A stretch of DNA of 64,000 bases from Sthenelais limicola (lineage: Eukaryota > Annelida > Polychaeta > Phyllodocida > Sigalionidae): positions 12,902,132 through 12,966,131 of the forward strand of contig OW804094.1 of assembly GCA_942159475.1 (NCBI GenBank). Reading direction: 5' to 3'. The notes under the pieces are model-generated. The model did not search any database. It was not told the origin of the DNA and saw nothing but the letters and a program-made list of their open reading frames with translations. Positions 10,125 through 20,712 of this stretch are shown here, piece after piece (position 1 is the stretch's first letter; the number at the start of each line of letters is the position of its first letter). Made by a program: the position numbers and the translations under genes.

Positions 10125-10886
10125 GGGGAGTTGCAAGTGCCACTGCGCATGTCTGTTACAGTGCATCCTGGGATGGATTCTGTTGAAATCTGACATACAA
10201 ATATTTGGCAAAATTTTTATCGAAAATTGCAAGAATGTTTTCATCAATATTATTGATTTATAAATGATGTATGAAAAAACCAAATGCATGATGGGAAGGA
10301 GGGAGGCTGGTGTTATGGAAACATGTATAACACATGGATATTGACATTAGAGCACTGATATATATTCCATGCTGAACATAACATGTTTTCTATAGATTTT
10401 ATTCTATACCATCAGTCCCATATTTCCTTGCGAATCAAGATTCAAAATGGCGGCCATGCAAAGATGCAAACCCACTGCGCTTGTCTGTTGCAGTGCATCC
10501 TGGGATGGATTCTGATGAAATCTAACATACAAACATTCGGCAACATTTCATTGAATATTCCAAGAATGTTTTCACCAATATCAGAGCTTGTTTCAATCAA
10601 TTCCTTGCGAATCAAGATTCAAAATGGTGGCTATGCAACTCCCCTATAGGGGGTGTGCATGTGCCACTGCACATGTTTATTGCAGTGCATGCCGGGATGG
10701 ATTCTGTTGAAATCTGACATACAAATATTTGGCAACATATTATGTATAACACATGGATATTGACATCAGAGCATCGATAAATATTCCATGCTGAACTTTA
10801 TATGATTTCTATAGATTTTAGATTGTACCATTAGTCCCAAAATTCCACGCAAATCAAGATTCAAAATGGCGGCTATGTAACTCCCC
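10125..10886 (+). mobile_element. Three head-to-tail Fam-D copies (D2a-c)
   Basis: D2a runs to about 10462. D2b (about 10463-10644) and D2c (about 10645-10886) have different internal deletions. Each restart repeats the CACTGCGC...GTGCATCCTGGGATGG start and the AAGATTCAAAATGG finish. The outer flanks are TA. Confidence 0.85.
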
Positions 10887-10888
10887 TA

Positions 10889-11176
10889 TTGCAGACCGGC
10901 TGGGAATCCCCGTCCAGTCCGGGGCCGCCTGCTAATTGGCTAATTATGGTTGATTGACCGCTGTCTACGGCTCCCTAATGACGGGGGAGGCGTGTCAGAG
11001 TTCTTATCACGTGACATCAGACCCTGGAGGAGCCGTATCCCCTTGCAGCGTCCGTCGCGCGTTCGCCCAGGAGGAGGGAGGGCAAGCTGATACCTGGTGT
11101 GGCTGGTATCTGGAGGGATGAGGGGACACTCCCCGGGGCTGGTGCAGTGGGTGGATGGATGTGGGGGAACATGTAC
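10889..11176. other. GC-rich single-copy patch
   Basis: Much more GC-rich than its surroundings, with CpGs and a CACGTGA E-box near 11009-11015. No ORF has a recognisable domain. It could be an exon, a conserved non-coding element or a promoter; nothing seen decides between these. Confidence 0.3.
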
Positions 11177-11180
11177 AATT

Positions 11181-11576
11181 GTGATGTGTTTCAGGAAAAT
11201 GGGTCTCAAGTCACAAAATTGATATTTTTCAAAGTGACTTTTTCACAAGTTTACTTTATTGGAATGTTCTAGTTTTTGGAGAGTTTATCACTTATAGCTA
11301 TATCAATCGATGTCTCAAATATCAGGACAGTCTATGTAATATATCCCTTCGTTATAAAGGTCCTCATATGGACTACATTTAGTTACTTTACTGTTTATTG
11401 ACCCCCAGAAATATTGGAAAATATTGAAAATATTAAACTTAAAATCTGGAAATACTTATTAGATTATTAGACTGTTTACTATCATTGGAATTGGCTTGAT
11501 CTCATCTTTTCAAATATAATGGTATATCAAAATTTATTTTTTGCGACTTATGACTCATTTTCCTGAAACACATCAC
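11181..11576 (+). mobile_element. Fam-B copy B3, full length, AATT duplication
   Basis: Complete 396-bp copy from GTGATGTG to CACATCAC with AATT on both sides (11177-11180, 11577-11580). Confidence 0.92.
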
Positions 11577-11580
11577 AATT

Positions 11581-12350
11581 GTGATCTGTTTCAGGAAAAG
11601 GAGTCACAAGATTTTCAAAGTCGTTTACTTACAAGATCTCTTCGTTGGAATATTTTCATTTTTGGAGTGTCTTATTCTTGGGAGTATCTAGTGTTTCAAG
11701 TCGTATGAATACATGTACCAAATTTCAAGACAGCATGATTGATATGAACTGAGTCATAAGTCGCAAAATTGATATTTCGCAAAGTGTTTTAATTCACAAG
11801 AAAGATTTCGTTGTTGGCATTGTCTAATTCTCTTTGTATCTCGCACTCGCAGTTGTATGAATACACGTAACAAATTTGAAGACAGTGTATTAAATACATG
11901 CTTCCATTTCTAAGGTCATCCTATGGAGTATATTTGGGATGTGTTTCAGGATATTGAGTCACATGTCGCAAAATTGCTGTTTATCAAAGTCGTTTACTTA
12001 CAAGATCTCTTTGTTGGAATATTTTCATTTTTGGAGTGTCTAGTCCTTGTGGTTGTATGAATACATCTACCAAATTTCAAGACTGTTTATTAATTATATC
12101 AGTGCGTTTCCTAGATCATCCCATTGAGTATATTTAGCTACTTTACTGGCAATTATCCACCCAGAAATATTCCAAACGTTCTTTTTCAAAAATAAAAATA
12201 TCTAACTAAAAAGATAAAAGTACTTATTAGATGTCCTTAATGTTTACATTTATTGGAATCGGCTTGATCTTATCTTTTCCATCACGGTGATATCTCAAAA
12301 CACATATTTTGCGACTTATGACTCATTTTCACCAAACATTGCACATTTTC
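11581..12350 (+). mobile_element. Cluster of three further Fam-B copies, partly truncated
   Basis: Left-end halves start at 11581 and about 11749. A nearly complete copy starts at 11938 (GGGATGTGTTTCAGGATATT) and ends at GACTCATTTTCACC near 12340. Together with B3 this makes a head-to-tail run of four. Confidence 0.8.
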
Positions 12351-12356
12351 TACATC

Positions 12357-12934
12357 TAAATCGCCAGAAAATGTACAATTCGCCTTCACCAATTCTTCCA
12401 ATTAATCCATATTTATGACAAAAATGAAGTCTTTCAGCCAAGCAAAGTTATGAGAAAATTGTAATTTATGTACAATTCACCTTCAGCAATTCTCCCAAAT
12501 AACACAGAGGAAGTACTCTCAGTTAACTTCGGTCAAGAGTTTCTAATGTTTGTTCTGTAATTCTAAGAGTCAATTGACCATGTTTTGGAGGATTTTGTTT
12601 GCTTGTCCTTGCTGAAGTGCTTCATGAGTTTTAAGAACAAAAAGAGGTTTCAAGTGCATGCCGGTAGTTTAAAATAGATGTTTTAAATCCCCCCCCCAAT
12701 ACCAAATATACACAGATATTTCTCACATTATTTTATACATTTTCAGGCTTAAGGTCCATTCCCATTACCACGACCAGCCGGCCGATACTTGCCGGCTGTA
12801 ATACTTTAACATTGTGTTTTCACCGTGCGGCAGCCGTACACCAATCGGCCGTTGTAATGTGACCGGGCCTTAATTTAGCAGAGTTTACTAAAAGTGTAGA
12901 GCTGTTGATTGTACATTTTCTGGTGACCTGACCC
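12357..12934 (-). mobile_element. Fam-A copy A8, rearranged and interrupted by Fam-H
   Basis: The left end is present twice (12357- and about 12450-), then comes unrelated sequence. The right half (12700-12934) is split by H at 12753-12869. The right end is ATTTTCTGGTGACCTGACCC. Confidence 0.75.
12753..12869. mobile_element. Fam-H 117-bp MITE with TTAA duplication
   Basis: Inserted in A8. TTAA is at 12749-12752 and 12870-12873. Removing H plus one TTAA restores the Fam-A sequence CAGGCTTAATTTAGCAG. Inner ends GGTCCATTCCCATTAC and GTAATGTGACCGGGCC are imperfect inverted repeats; the interior is CG-rich (CCGGCCGATACTTGCCGGC). TTAA targets fit piggyBac or Kolobok. Confidence 0.85.
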
Positions 12935-12997
12935 GTGTGCTGTACTGGTGCTCTGGGCTGGCCATACAGATGTAATCTACACAATGGAGCAAAGCTT

Positions 12998-13191
12998 CAA
13001 TTAGACTTGTTCACACTGGATAAGGTAGAGATAATAGACTATATTACTCTATTACTGTGTACAACAATTAGACTTGTTCACACTGGATAAGGTAGAGATA
13101 ATAGACTATATTACTCTATTACTGTGTACAACAATTAGACTTGTTCACACTGGATAAGGTAGAGATAATAGACTATATTACTCTATTACTG
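12998..13191. repeat. 67-bp tandem repeat, 2.9 identical copies
   Basis: CAATTAGACTTGTTCACACT starts at 12998, 13065 and 13132 with no visible mismatch, implying very recent duplication. Confidence 0.95.
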
Positions 13192-13201
13192 GTCGTTATT
13201 A

Positions 13202-13436
13202 GGTTCAGATCTTCAGAAAATGTACAATTCAACTTCACCAATCCTCTCAAATAACCCACATTTAAGACAAAAATAAGGTTAAAAAAACAGTTTATCATAG
13301 CAGAACAGATATATTAAACTAACATAAAACCGAATATACTCAGATATACTCGGTATTCATCATTTTCCAGACAAATTTATCACAATATACTAAATGTGTA
13401 GAGGTGGAAATTGTACATTTTCTGAAAATCTGACCC
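13202..13436 (-). mobile_element. Fam-A copy A9
   Basis: Left end GGTTCAGATCTTCAGAAAAT, right end TGAAAATCTGACCC. ATTA precedes and follows if one terminal G is lost. Confidence 0.88.
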
Positions 13437-13527
13437 ATTAGGTTATTTCCAGGTTGGGCACTTACATTTTCTGCCCACCAATAGAGAACATTTCGCTTTT
13501 ATCTTATATTTAACATCCTTGCACAAG

Positions 13528-13592
13528 GGGGAGAGGAGTGAGAGGCTTTCCCTCAGTTTGGAGGGACTCTCTCAGTTTCTGAGCCTAGACTG
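13528..13592 (+). mobile_element. Fam-E right-end fragment E4
   Basis: GAGAGGCTTTCCCTCAGTTT to GAGCCTAGACTG only. Confidence 0.8.
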
Positions 13593-13679
13593 CTGTATAC
13601 TGCTGTTTAATGTATCCTGGGAAATGTTTTTTGGTGTCTCATGTGACATTTAGGCAAATTCTGTCATTACAAAATCTTC

Positions 13680-14000
13680 ACATTACAATTATTGAAGGTC
13701 TTTGTGGGTCGGACACTGGTTACTCACGACAGCAAACCGGAAATTTGTCAACAAGAAGAAAGTGTATGGACGAGACTTAAACGATATCTCACGAGAACTG
13801 ACGCCTATGGGCGCTGCCATCTTGGATTCAATGAATTCACGATTTTGGTCATGTAAAAAGATATTTTCTATTTTTTTTATTTATTTATTTCTATTCTTTT
13901 AAAAATTAAGTCAACATTTTGGGCTTCCTTAGCTTTTTACATGCCTTCTAAGACCTTTTATGGCGCTTCAGTGAGGAGAATTAGGCAAATTGCACCATTA
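13680..14000. repeat. Segment duplicated at 14264-14410
   Basis: ACAATTATTGAAGGTCTTTG and the tract ATTTTGGGCTTCCTTAGC...TGGCGCTTC...GAGAATTAGGCAAATTGCAC recur, in swapped order, after A10 and C2. GAGAATTAGGCAAATT also occurs inverted near 33235, so this is a dispersed repeat. Confidence 0.6.
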
Positions 14001-14006
14001 CTATAT

Positions 14007-14197
14007 GGGTCAGATTTTGTAAATTCTGCTAAATTAGGCTGTAATTTGGTCAACACTAGGTAAATTCGGCATTGCATTGATTCTAGCAATCTGCTTGGTT
14101 AGGTTGAACTTTATTTTGAACTTTATTTTCGTCTGAAATTGGGGATATTTGAGAAGATTGGTGAAGGTGAATTGTACATTTTCTGAAAATCTGACCC
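14007..14197 (+). mobile_element. Fam-A copy A10 with a left-end deletion
   Basis: GGGTCAGATTTT jumps directly to GTAAATTCTGC, losing about 40 bp. The right end is intact. Confidence 0.85.
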
Positions 14198-14209
14198 ACA
14201 TGCGATCAC

Positions 14210-14262
14210 AAGGCTTACCGCAGAGCTTACCGCAGCCAGTGGAGACCCCCCCCCCCCCTTTA
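14210..14262 (-). mobile_element. Half of Fam-C, C2
   Basis: AAGGCTTACCGCAGAGCTTA then CCGCAGCCAGTGGAGACC and a C-run ending CTTTAAG. This is the right arm of C1 only. Confidence 0.8.
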
Positions 14263-14263
14263 A

Positions 14264-14410
14264 GTAAACATTTTAGGCTTTCTTAGCTTTTAACAAGACC
14301 TTTTTTGGCGCTTCATTTGGGAGAATTAGGCACATTGCACCATTACTATAAACCCTCCCCAGTGGTACAATTATTGCAAGTCTTTGTGTGGTTGACATAT
14401 ACACCGGTTA
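14264..14410. repeat. Second copy of the 13680-14000 segment
   Basis: ATTTTAGGCTTTCTTAGC...TTTTTGGCGCTTCATTTGGG...GAATTAGGCACATTGCACC, then ACAATTATTGCAAGTCTTTG. Confidence 0.6.
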
Positions 14411-14599
14411 CAGACCAGTTGAGGGATATGGGACTGGATTAGTGGAAGGTCTGTGTTGGTGTGTTGTGCTGTAGATTAGGCTTGATCTCCCGCCTCCTGG
14501 CAGCCCTTCCATGTAGAGCTGGCCTCCACGGATAAACACTTCTAACAAACCAAGCCAAATTAAGTGTGAATGTACACTGGATGTATATGGCCCCCACTC

Positions 14600-14655
14600 A
14601 GGGGGGGGGGAGGCAGGTGGGGGGGGGGGGGGCTGGGAGGTGGGGGGGGGGGGTT
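14600..14655. repeat. Poly-G tract
   Basis: Interrupted runs of 9-14 G, potentially quadruplex-forming. Confidence 0.9.
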
Positions 14656-14694
14656 CTCTCTTAGGGCTTCACCTTTGCTGTATTGCTGCCGCTT

Positions 14695-14825
14695 TTGTCT
14701 AACATGCAGAAAAAAAACGAATTTAGTTTTTAAAAAGTAGTTTAAAATGCAGTTCAACATAAACTAACAGACCTTTTGAATAAGCAGAATACCATTAATT
14801 TAGCATAATTTACTAAAGGTGTAGT
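14695..14825 (-). mobile_element. Degraded Fam-A remnant A11
   Basis: Only GTTTAAAATGCAGTTCAACA, a partial TTTAGCATAATTTACTAAA and GTGTAG remain. Confidence 0.5.
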
Positions 14826-14888
14826 GTGAATATACAAGGGATTCATCATTGCTCAACTGCTTTCGAAGAATATAATGTATATGGATAG

Positions 14889-15347
14889 AGTTGTCAGAAA
14901 ATGTACAATTCGCCTTCAGCAATCCTCTCAAATAACCTGAATTCAATACAAAATGAATTTCAAAATACAGTTCAACACAACTCAGCAGATTGTCTGAATC
15001 AACACCAACTATTCCAAGATATACCCAGTCCAGGCCCAAACCCTCAGATCAGAAAAGAATGGATGGATGTCAGAGATTGGACGCCTACTTCGCTAATCAT
15101 TTCCTGGCCTATGACTAGGCGTTCTGATGGTGTAATGTCATTTTGTGATCTTAATGGATCAGAAATATAGATCAGAATTATAATGGCACTTGGCGGTTTG
15201 CGGCGAGAGGCTTTCCCTCCGTTTGAAGAGACTCTCTCATCTTTGGGCATAGAGACTGTACCTAGTATTTATGATTTTTCAGCCTAACTTAGCGGAATTT
15301 CCTAAATGTGTGGAGCTGCAGATTGTACATCTCAAACGAGCTGACCC
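14889..15347 (-). mobile_element. Fam-A copy A12, host of E5
   Basis: Left end GTTGTCAGAAAATGTACAAT, right end AACGAGCTGACCC. The element is continuous once E5 and one TACC are removed. Confidence 0.85.
15026..15258 (+). mobile_element. Fam-E copy E5 nested in A12, TACC duplication
   Basis: CAGTCCAGGCCCAAACCC to ATAGAGACTG. TACC is at 15022-15025 and 15259-15262. The Fam-A consensus GATATACCTAGTATTT is restored on excision, so the boundaries are exact. Confidence 0.93.
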
Positions 15348-15570
15348 GTTATATATACCCCAATTCACTCAGACAAAGAGAAGGGATATGTAATTCCCAC
15401 AGCTGTCCATCCCAGGCAGTGGAAAGGAAATGAAGTCTGGTGGTCCCTGAGGTCTTGAAGGGATTTGAGTGTATTAGAAAGTCATTGTGCATGACGCGAC
15501 ATGACGCGACGTGACGCAGCCATAAACAGGTGTGTATAGATAGAGGGGCAGAGGGGAAATGGGCATACAT

Positions 15571-16075
15571 GTGATGTGTCACAGGAAAGTGAGTCACGAT
15601 GTCATTTATTCACAAGAACCCTTGCTCAGAATATTTCCATGTTTTAGGTGTGTGGCGTTGTGTGTAACATGAATACATGAACCTAATTTCAAGAAGGTGG
15701 ATTCAATATATCAATGCATTTTTAGGTTATCCTAAGGAATATATTTTATTACTTTACTATAGTAATTGACCATCAAGAATTAGTGCCAACTTTTTTTTTA
15801 CATAATTTATATAAAAATACAGAAATACTTATCAGATGTCCTAATGTTTACCACCATTAGAATCGGCTTGATCTCATCTTTTCAAATATGATGATATCTC
15901 AAAATTTTTTCAAAATTAAATAGGCCTTATATCAAATAAAAAATATAGGAACACTTCTTAGATGTCCGTAATGCTTATTATCATTGGAATCAGCTTAAAC
16001 TAATTTTCCAAATATGACGATATTTCACAAAATGTTTTTTCGCGACTTTTGACTCATTTCTCTGTGACACATCAC
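15571..16075 (+). mobile_element. Fam-B copy B5 with internal duplication
   Basis: GTGATGTGTCACAGGAAAGT to GTGACACATCAC. The right part, including ATGATATCTCAAAATTTTTT, is present twice, making it about 100 bp longer than usual. Confidence 0.82.
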
Positions 16076-16124
16076 AGTGGCCCGGGGGAGGAGGAGTGGG
16101 TTAATTAATGCTAACATCTTTTCC

Positions 16125-16258
16125 TGAATGTAGAAAATATAAAAGTATTGAATTAGAAGTGTTTACTAGCGTTGGAATCAACTTGATCTCATCTTTTCAA
16201 ATATGACGATATCTCAAAATCAAATTTTCACGACTTATGACTCATTTCTCTGTAATCC
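16125..16258 (+). mobile_element. Fam-B right-half duplicate
   Basis: Repeats the right third of B5 up to CTCTGTAATCCATCAC. The flanks GTGGCCCGGGGGAGG and GCGACCCGGGGGCGTG after each end are alike, so element and flank were duplicated together. Confidence 0.7.
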
Positions 16259-16265
16259 ATCACAT

Positions 16266-16550
16266 ACACAGCGACCCGGGGGCGTGTGGAGGGGGAGGAG
16301 GGGTGGGGGAGTGTGTAATAGACCTTCAAGTGCCCGGGGGCCACCCCCTGATATGACGACGGTCTGTGACTGTAAGGAAGAGGCGAAGCGTGCAGAGTGA
16401 CGGTCGTGCCGCAGGTCAGATAAAGCTCACCCCATGCTCCGTTAGGCGGCAAAAGCTTTTTGCTTTTATTTGAGATAAGCCGACTAGGAAACGCCGCTTA
16501 TATTGATTGCCTGATCCTGTATGTATAGCCATGAAGCAGCGGTGATAGGC
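16266..16550. other. GC-rich single-copy patch
   Basis: CCCGGGGG repeats, CpGs, then CTTTTTGCTTTT and CGACTAGGAAACGCCGC. No gene is recognised. Confidence 0.3.
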
Positions 16551-16562
16551 AATGCATCCCAT

Positions 16563-16785
16563 GGGTCAGATTCTCAGAAATTGTACAATTGGTAGCTCTA
16601 CACATTTAGTAAATTCTGCTAAATTAGACTGCAATTTGGTCAATACAAGGTAAATTCGAGTATATTTGACATTGCATTGATTCTAGCAATCTGTTTGGGT
16701 AGTTTGAACTTTATTTTCGTCTGAAATTAGGGTTATTTCAGAGCATTGGTAAAAGTGAACTGTACATTTTCTGAAATTCTGACCC
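16563..16785 (+). mobile_element. Fam-A copy A13
   Basis: GGGTCAGATTCTCAGAAATT to CTGAAATTCTGACCC. It lies within a duplicated segment (GGCAATGCATCCCAT occurs before and after it). Confidence 0.88.
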
Positions 16786-16808
16786 TGATATATCTAGGCA
16801 ATGCATCC

Positions 16809-16970
16809 CATACCAATCGCACAACCATTTCTTCTTTCAAGCTGTTTTGTTTTGTTTTGGTTTACTCTTATTTTATTTAATATTATTCTCCAAGTTCTGC
16901 CATCGTGGCTCCTACAATGCTAATATCCTAATTGAACCATCATAAAAAATGAGGGCTACTATTATGGTGT
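16809..16970. repeat. Single-copy-type segment duplicated at 17288-17455
   Basis: CATACCAATCGCACAAC...TTCTGCCATCGTGGCTCCTAC...CCATCATAAAAAATGAGGGC recurs about 480 bp later with scattered substitutions. Confidence 0.88.
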
Positions 16971-17052
16971 GGGTCAGAATTTTAGAAAATGCACAATCTA
17001 CAGTTCTACACGTCTACCAAATTCTGCTAAATTATAGTGAGAAATGATAAAT
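16971..17052 (+). mobile_element. Fam-A left-end fragment A14
   Basis: GGGTCAGAATTTTAGAAAAT through GAGAAATGATAAAT, then cut by A15. Confidence 0.82.
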
Positions 17053-17286
17053 GGGTCAGATTTTCAGAAAATGTACAATTAACTTCGCCAATCTTTTCAA
17101 ATAACCCAGATTTTAGACGCAAATAAAGTTCAAAATGCAGTTCAACCTAACCAAACGGATTGCTAGAATCAGTGCAATGCCGAACATACTCGAATTTACC
17201 TAGTATTGACCAAATTGCAGCCTGATTTAGCAGAAATTGCTAAATGTGTACAGCTGCCAATTGTACATTTTCTGAAAATCTGACCC
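17053..17286 (-). mobile_element. Fam-A copy A15, full length
   Basis: GGGTCAGATTTTCAGAAAAT to TGAAAATCTGACCC; carries the ACCAAATTGCAGCC subtype interior. Confidence 0.92.
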
Positions 17287-17456
17287 GCATACCAATCGCA
17301 CAACGATTCCTTCTCGAGCTGTTTTTTTGTTTTATGTTATTTCATTCAATATTATTCTCCCAATTCTACCATCGTGTCTCCTACAATACTAATACCCGAG
17401 TATTATTTCCACAGTAATTGAACCATCATAAAAAATGAGGGCTACCATTATGGTGT
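17287..17456. repeat. Second copy of 16809-16970
   Basis: CATACCAATCGCACAACGAT...CTACCATCGTGTCTCC...TGAGGGCTACCATTATGGTG, followed by single-copy sequence. Confidence 0.88.
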
Positions 17457-17835
17457 TGACTAAGCGGTAGATTGTTTCCTTATTTCTTTTGTAAAAAACA
17501 ACGTGGGCAGTAGAGTCTGAAACCCTCCCACTACTGGAGAGAATAGTATCACTGACAACAGAGTGAGTTCGGTTATGTTGTAATTACCATAGGTGTAGCC
17601 ATACACTTGGAGATTTTAAAGTTTTGAATAATTTGATCGATCAAGAAATTCCCCATAGTAGACTACTACATAGAACAACAAATGATAGCAGATATTCACA
17701 TAGATACTGACAAGCATTGACTTGTGTGGGTGTACATATTATTCTTTTTGTTTCCCATAGATAGGAACATAAAGGTAAATTAAAAAGAAGTAAATTGGCA
17801 GTTGAAGCCACTGGGACCACAAGGCAATCTAGTTT
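17457..17835. other. No recognisable feature
   Basis: AT-rich with no defended ORF or repeat. Confidence 0.35.
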
Positions 17836-17912
17836 CCAAACCACTATAAAGCGCCCAATTCTCCAATCATTGATTGTCAATGAATGATAACGTATGGGAT
17901 GGTTGCAATAGG
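17836..17912. repeat. Fragment of the J duplication unit
   Basis: AACCACTATAAAGC...TCTCCAATCATTGATTGTCA...GATAACGTATGGGATGGTTG matches the first part of J1-J3 below. Confidence 0.75.
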
Positions 17913-17944
17913 GTTATTTCGATGTAACATAGAGCATATGTGAT

Positions 17945-18172
17945 CTGTTTTAGGAAAATGTACAATTCAACTTCGCCAATCCTCTCAAATAACCCATATT
18001 TTAAGACAAAAATTAGCTTCAAAATGCAATTAAACATAACAGAACTGATACTATAAATCAATGCAATGCCAAATATACTCAGATTCTAGTATTCTTCATT
18101 TAGCAGCCAAACTTTGCAGAATTTCCTAAATGTGTAGAGCTGCCAATTGTACATTTTCTGAAAATCTGACCC
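17945..18172 (-). mobile_element. Fam-A copy A16 with a Fam-B-like left tip
   Basis: The left tip reads TGATCTGTTTTAGGAAAATG instead of GGGTCAG..., resembling the Fam-B end. The rest is a normal Fam-A ending TGAAAATCTGACCC. Confidence 0.8.
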
Positions 18173-18780
18173 ATATATGTATAACCTGGCTGTGGTGGGA
18201 TAGAATCAAAGTTGCTCAAATGAAACAAAAAACAATGAATAACAACATGATTATTGCAATTTCTATAAATGCCCCCGTCTAAAACGGGTAGTACTTCTCA
18301 GCATGTAATTTCTATTCAATTCCTCCATCCCTTCTCCTATCCTTTCTCACTCCTACCTTTATAATTCAGGCTGGGGTGACATTGCATCAGCCCAGTAAAG
18401 CCCAGCTGCCGTAAGTGGGTTGAAGCATGTGCAATCTTCCGAATGATATAGCGTTGAAATAGCTTCAACATCACTTCCTTAAAAAAAATGGGGGAAAAAA
18501 AATATCCAGGTAACCTCACTTGAGATCTATGTAAGCCACCCTGAAAGTTAGAGCCCTGTACATGCAGCCAGTAAAAAGCCTTTTATAACTTTGTGCAGAG
18601 CCTTGGATGTCGTAAATCCATAATTAATATCGTGTGGATTCCATATCTATTATAGTGATAACCAGCACCATAAAGAATAATCAAATATACTATCTTAAGA
18701 TAAGCTCAAATAATGCATAGATATATTTAATACATGGCATTCTGAGGAAAGACATTCATGTGGAAAGACATTTGAATAAT
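18173..18780. other. No recognisable feature
   Basis: Single-copy-looking. The minus-strand 60-residue ORF near 18337-18519 has no motif and a poly-lysine/poly-A context. Confidence 0.35.
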
Positions 18781-18804
18781 GTTATTTTTCTGTGACACAT
18801 CACA
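18781..18804 (-). mobile_element. Fam-B end fragment
   Basis: TTTTTCTGTGACACATCAC only. Confidence 0.6.
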
Positions 18805-18822
18805 TACTATTATAACAATAGT

Positions 18823-19364
18823 ATGAGGAACAACTATAAACCATCCTATTGTAATGAAGGAAGACCATCTATGTCAATTCTCCAATCACTGATTCTCAAT
18901 AAATGATAATGTATAGGATCGTTACACTATCTTTGCTCCCTTACAAATGATGCTGTGGGACGGGTTTGTTTTGGGACCTTCATGAATGATGTGGTGGGAG
19001 GTAATATGCGTATATACATTGAATTTAGCCAGAATATATGTGATGTGTTACAGGAAAATGAGTCACAAATCCCAAAAATGGATTTTGAGATATCATCACA
19101 TTTGAAAAGATTAGATCCCGATTCTAATGATAGTAAACACTAGAGCATCCAATAAGTATTTCTATATTAAATTTTAAGTTTGATATTTTATTTTTGTAAA
19201 AGATGTTTGCAATATCTCTGGGCTAGTAAAGTAGCTAGTAAAGTAGGGTATCCCATTTTCTCTAAAACTATGTTTGTATTATAAAAAGAGAGAAAAATAC
19301 ATATAAATTGTTTATTTCATTTACGAAACAATTCAATATTTCACTTTCCTGGCCACTTGGTGTA
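18823..19364. repeat. Segmental tandem duplication, unit J1
   Basis: Contains GTATGAGGAACAACTATAAA, CACTGATTCTCAATAAATG, GGTTTGTTTTGGGACC and GAATTTAGCCAG. It also carries a truncated Fam-B half (19039-19220) shared with J2, so that B copy predates the duplication. Confidence 0.9.
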
Positions 19365-19368
19365 ATAT

Positions 19369-19772
19369 GTGATGTGTCACAGGAAAATGTGTCATAAGTC
19401 GCAAAAAGATTTTGAGATTCCATTACATTTGAAAAGATTAGATCAAGCCGATTCCAACGATAGTAAACAGTCTAATAATCCAATAAGTATTTCTATATTT
19501 TAAGTTTGATATTTTTTATTTTGGAAAAAAAGTTTGCCATATTTCTGTGGGGTAGTAAACAGTAAAGTAACTAAATATAATCCATATAAGGACCTTTAAA
19601 ACGAAAGGATATATTACATACATTGTCCTGCAATTTGAGCCATCGGTCGATATATATATAAGTGATAAGCTCCCCAAAAATCAGAACATTCCAATAAAGT
19701 GAACACTAAAAATAAACACTTTGAAAAATATTAATTTTGCGACACATGACTCATTTTCCTGAAACACATCAC
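19369..19772 (-). mobile_element. Fam-B copy inserted at the J1/J2 junction, ATAT duplication
   Basis: Complete 404-bp copy. ATAT is at 19365-19368 and 19773-19776. The J2/J3 junction (TGTAATATCAGGAAC near 20291) is the unoccupied paralogous site, confirming the boundary. Confidence 0.93.
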
Positions 19773-20297
19773 ATATGAGGAACAAACAACTGTAAAACAT
19801 CTCATTGTAATCAGGGAGGACAATCCATGTCAATTCTACAATCACTGATTCACAATAAATGATAACCTATAGGATGGTTACACCACTTACAAATGATGCA
19901 CCATGACTGGTTTGTTTTGGGACCTCCATGACTGATGGTGTGGGAGGTCCCAGTGCTAGCTTAATGTGTGTATACATTGAATTTAGCCAGGATGTATGTG
20001 ATGTGTCACTTGAAAATGAGTTACAAATCACAAAAATCGATTTTGAGATACCATCATATTTGAAAAGATGAAATCAAGCTGATTCTAATGATAGTAAACA
20101 CTAGAACACCTAATAAGTATTTCCATATTTTAAGTTTGATATTTTTATTTTTGTAAAAAAAAAAAAAAAAACGTTTGCAATATCTCTGGGCTAGTGTTTC
20201 TGTTTGTGTTATAAAAAGAGAAACAAGAAGACTTATAAATTGTGTATTTGATATAGGAAACTACTCAGTATTTCACTTTCCAAGCCGCTTGGTGTAA
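19773..20297. repeat. Segmental tandem duplication, unit J2
   Basis: Same order as J1, including the truncated Fam-B half and GTGTTATAAAAAGAGAAAC. A poly-A run (about 20157-20170) replaces the shorter J1 tract. Confidence 0.9.
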
Positions 20298-20525
20298 TAT
20301 CAGGAACAAACCACTATAAACCATTTCATTGTAATCAGGGAGGACAATGCATGTCAATTCTACAATCACTGATTCTCAATAAATGATAACATATAGGATG
20401 GTTACACCCCTTACAAATGATGCACCGCGACTGGTTTGTTTTGGGACCTCCATGAATGATGGTGTGGGAGGTCCCAGTGCTAGCTTAACTTGTGTATACA
20501 TTGAATTTAGCCAGGATGTATGTAG
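20298..20525. repeat. Segmental tandem duplication, partial unit J3
   Basis: CAGGAACAAACCACTATAAA to GCCAGGATGTATGTAG, ending before the Fam-B half. Confidence 0.9.
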
Positions 20526-20712
20526 GTATAGAGCAGGGCCTTAAACTACGTGGAGAAAGACCACAGACTCGCTCCCTGAATACTTATTCTCTCTGATCTA
20601 ATCATTTTCTGTCCTGGCTATTTGGGGAGATCTGAGGTGAAAAACTTGCTATATACTTGGGCCTGGTCGAGTGGGGGAAGCGTTGGGGTACATATATACA
20701 CCCCTGAGGCTC

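Noticed and set aside
12998..13191. CRISPR-like or spacer-bearing array (also considered for 7215, 20713, 26239, 58884)
   Set aside because: Repeats are contiguous without unique spacers, and the genome is clearly eukaryotic.
15487..15520. ATGACGCGAC triple repeat as a regulatory array
   Set aside because: Only three short copies; indistinguishable from chance slippage.
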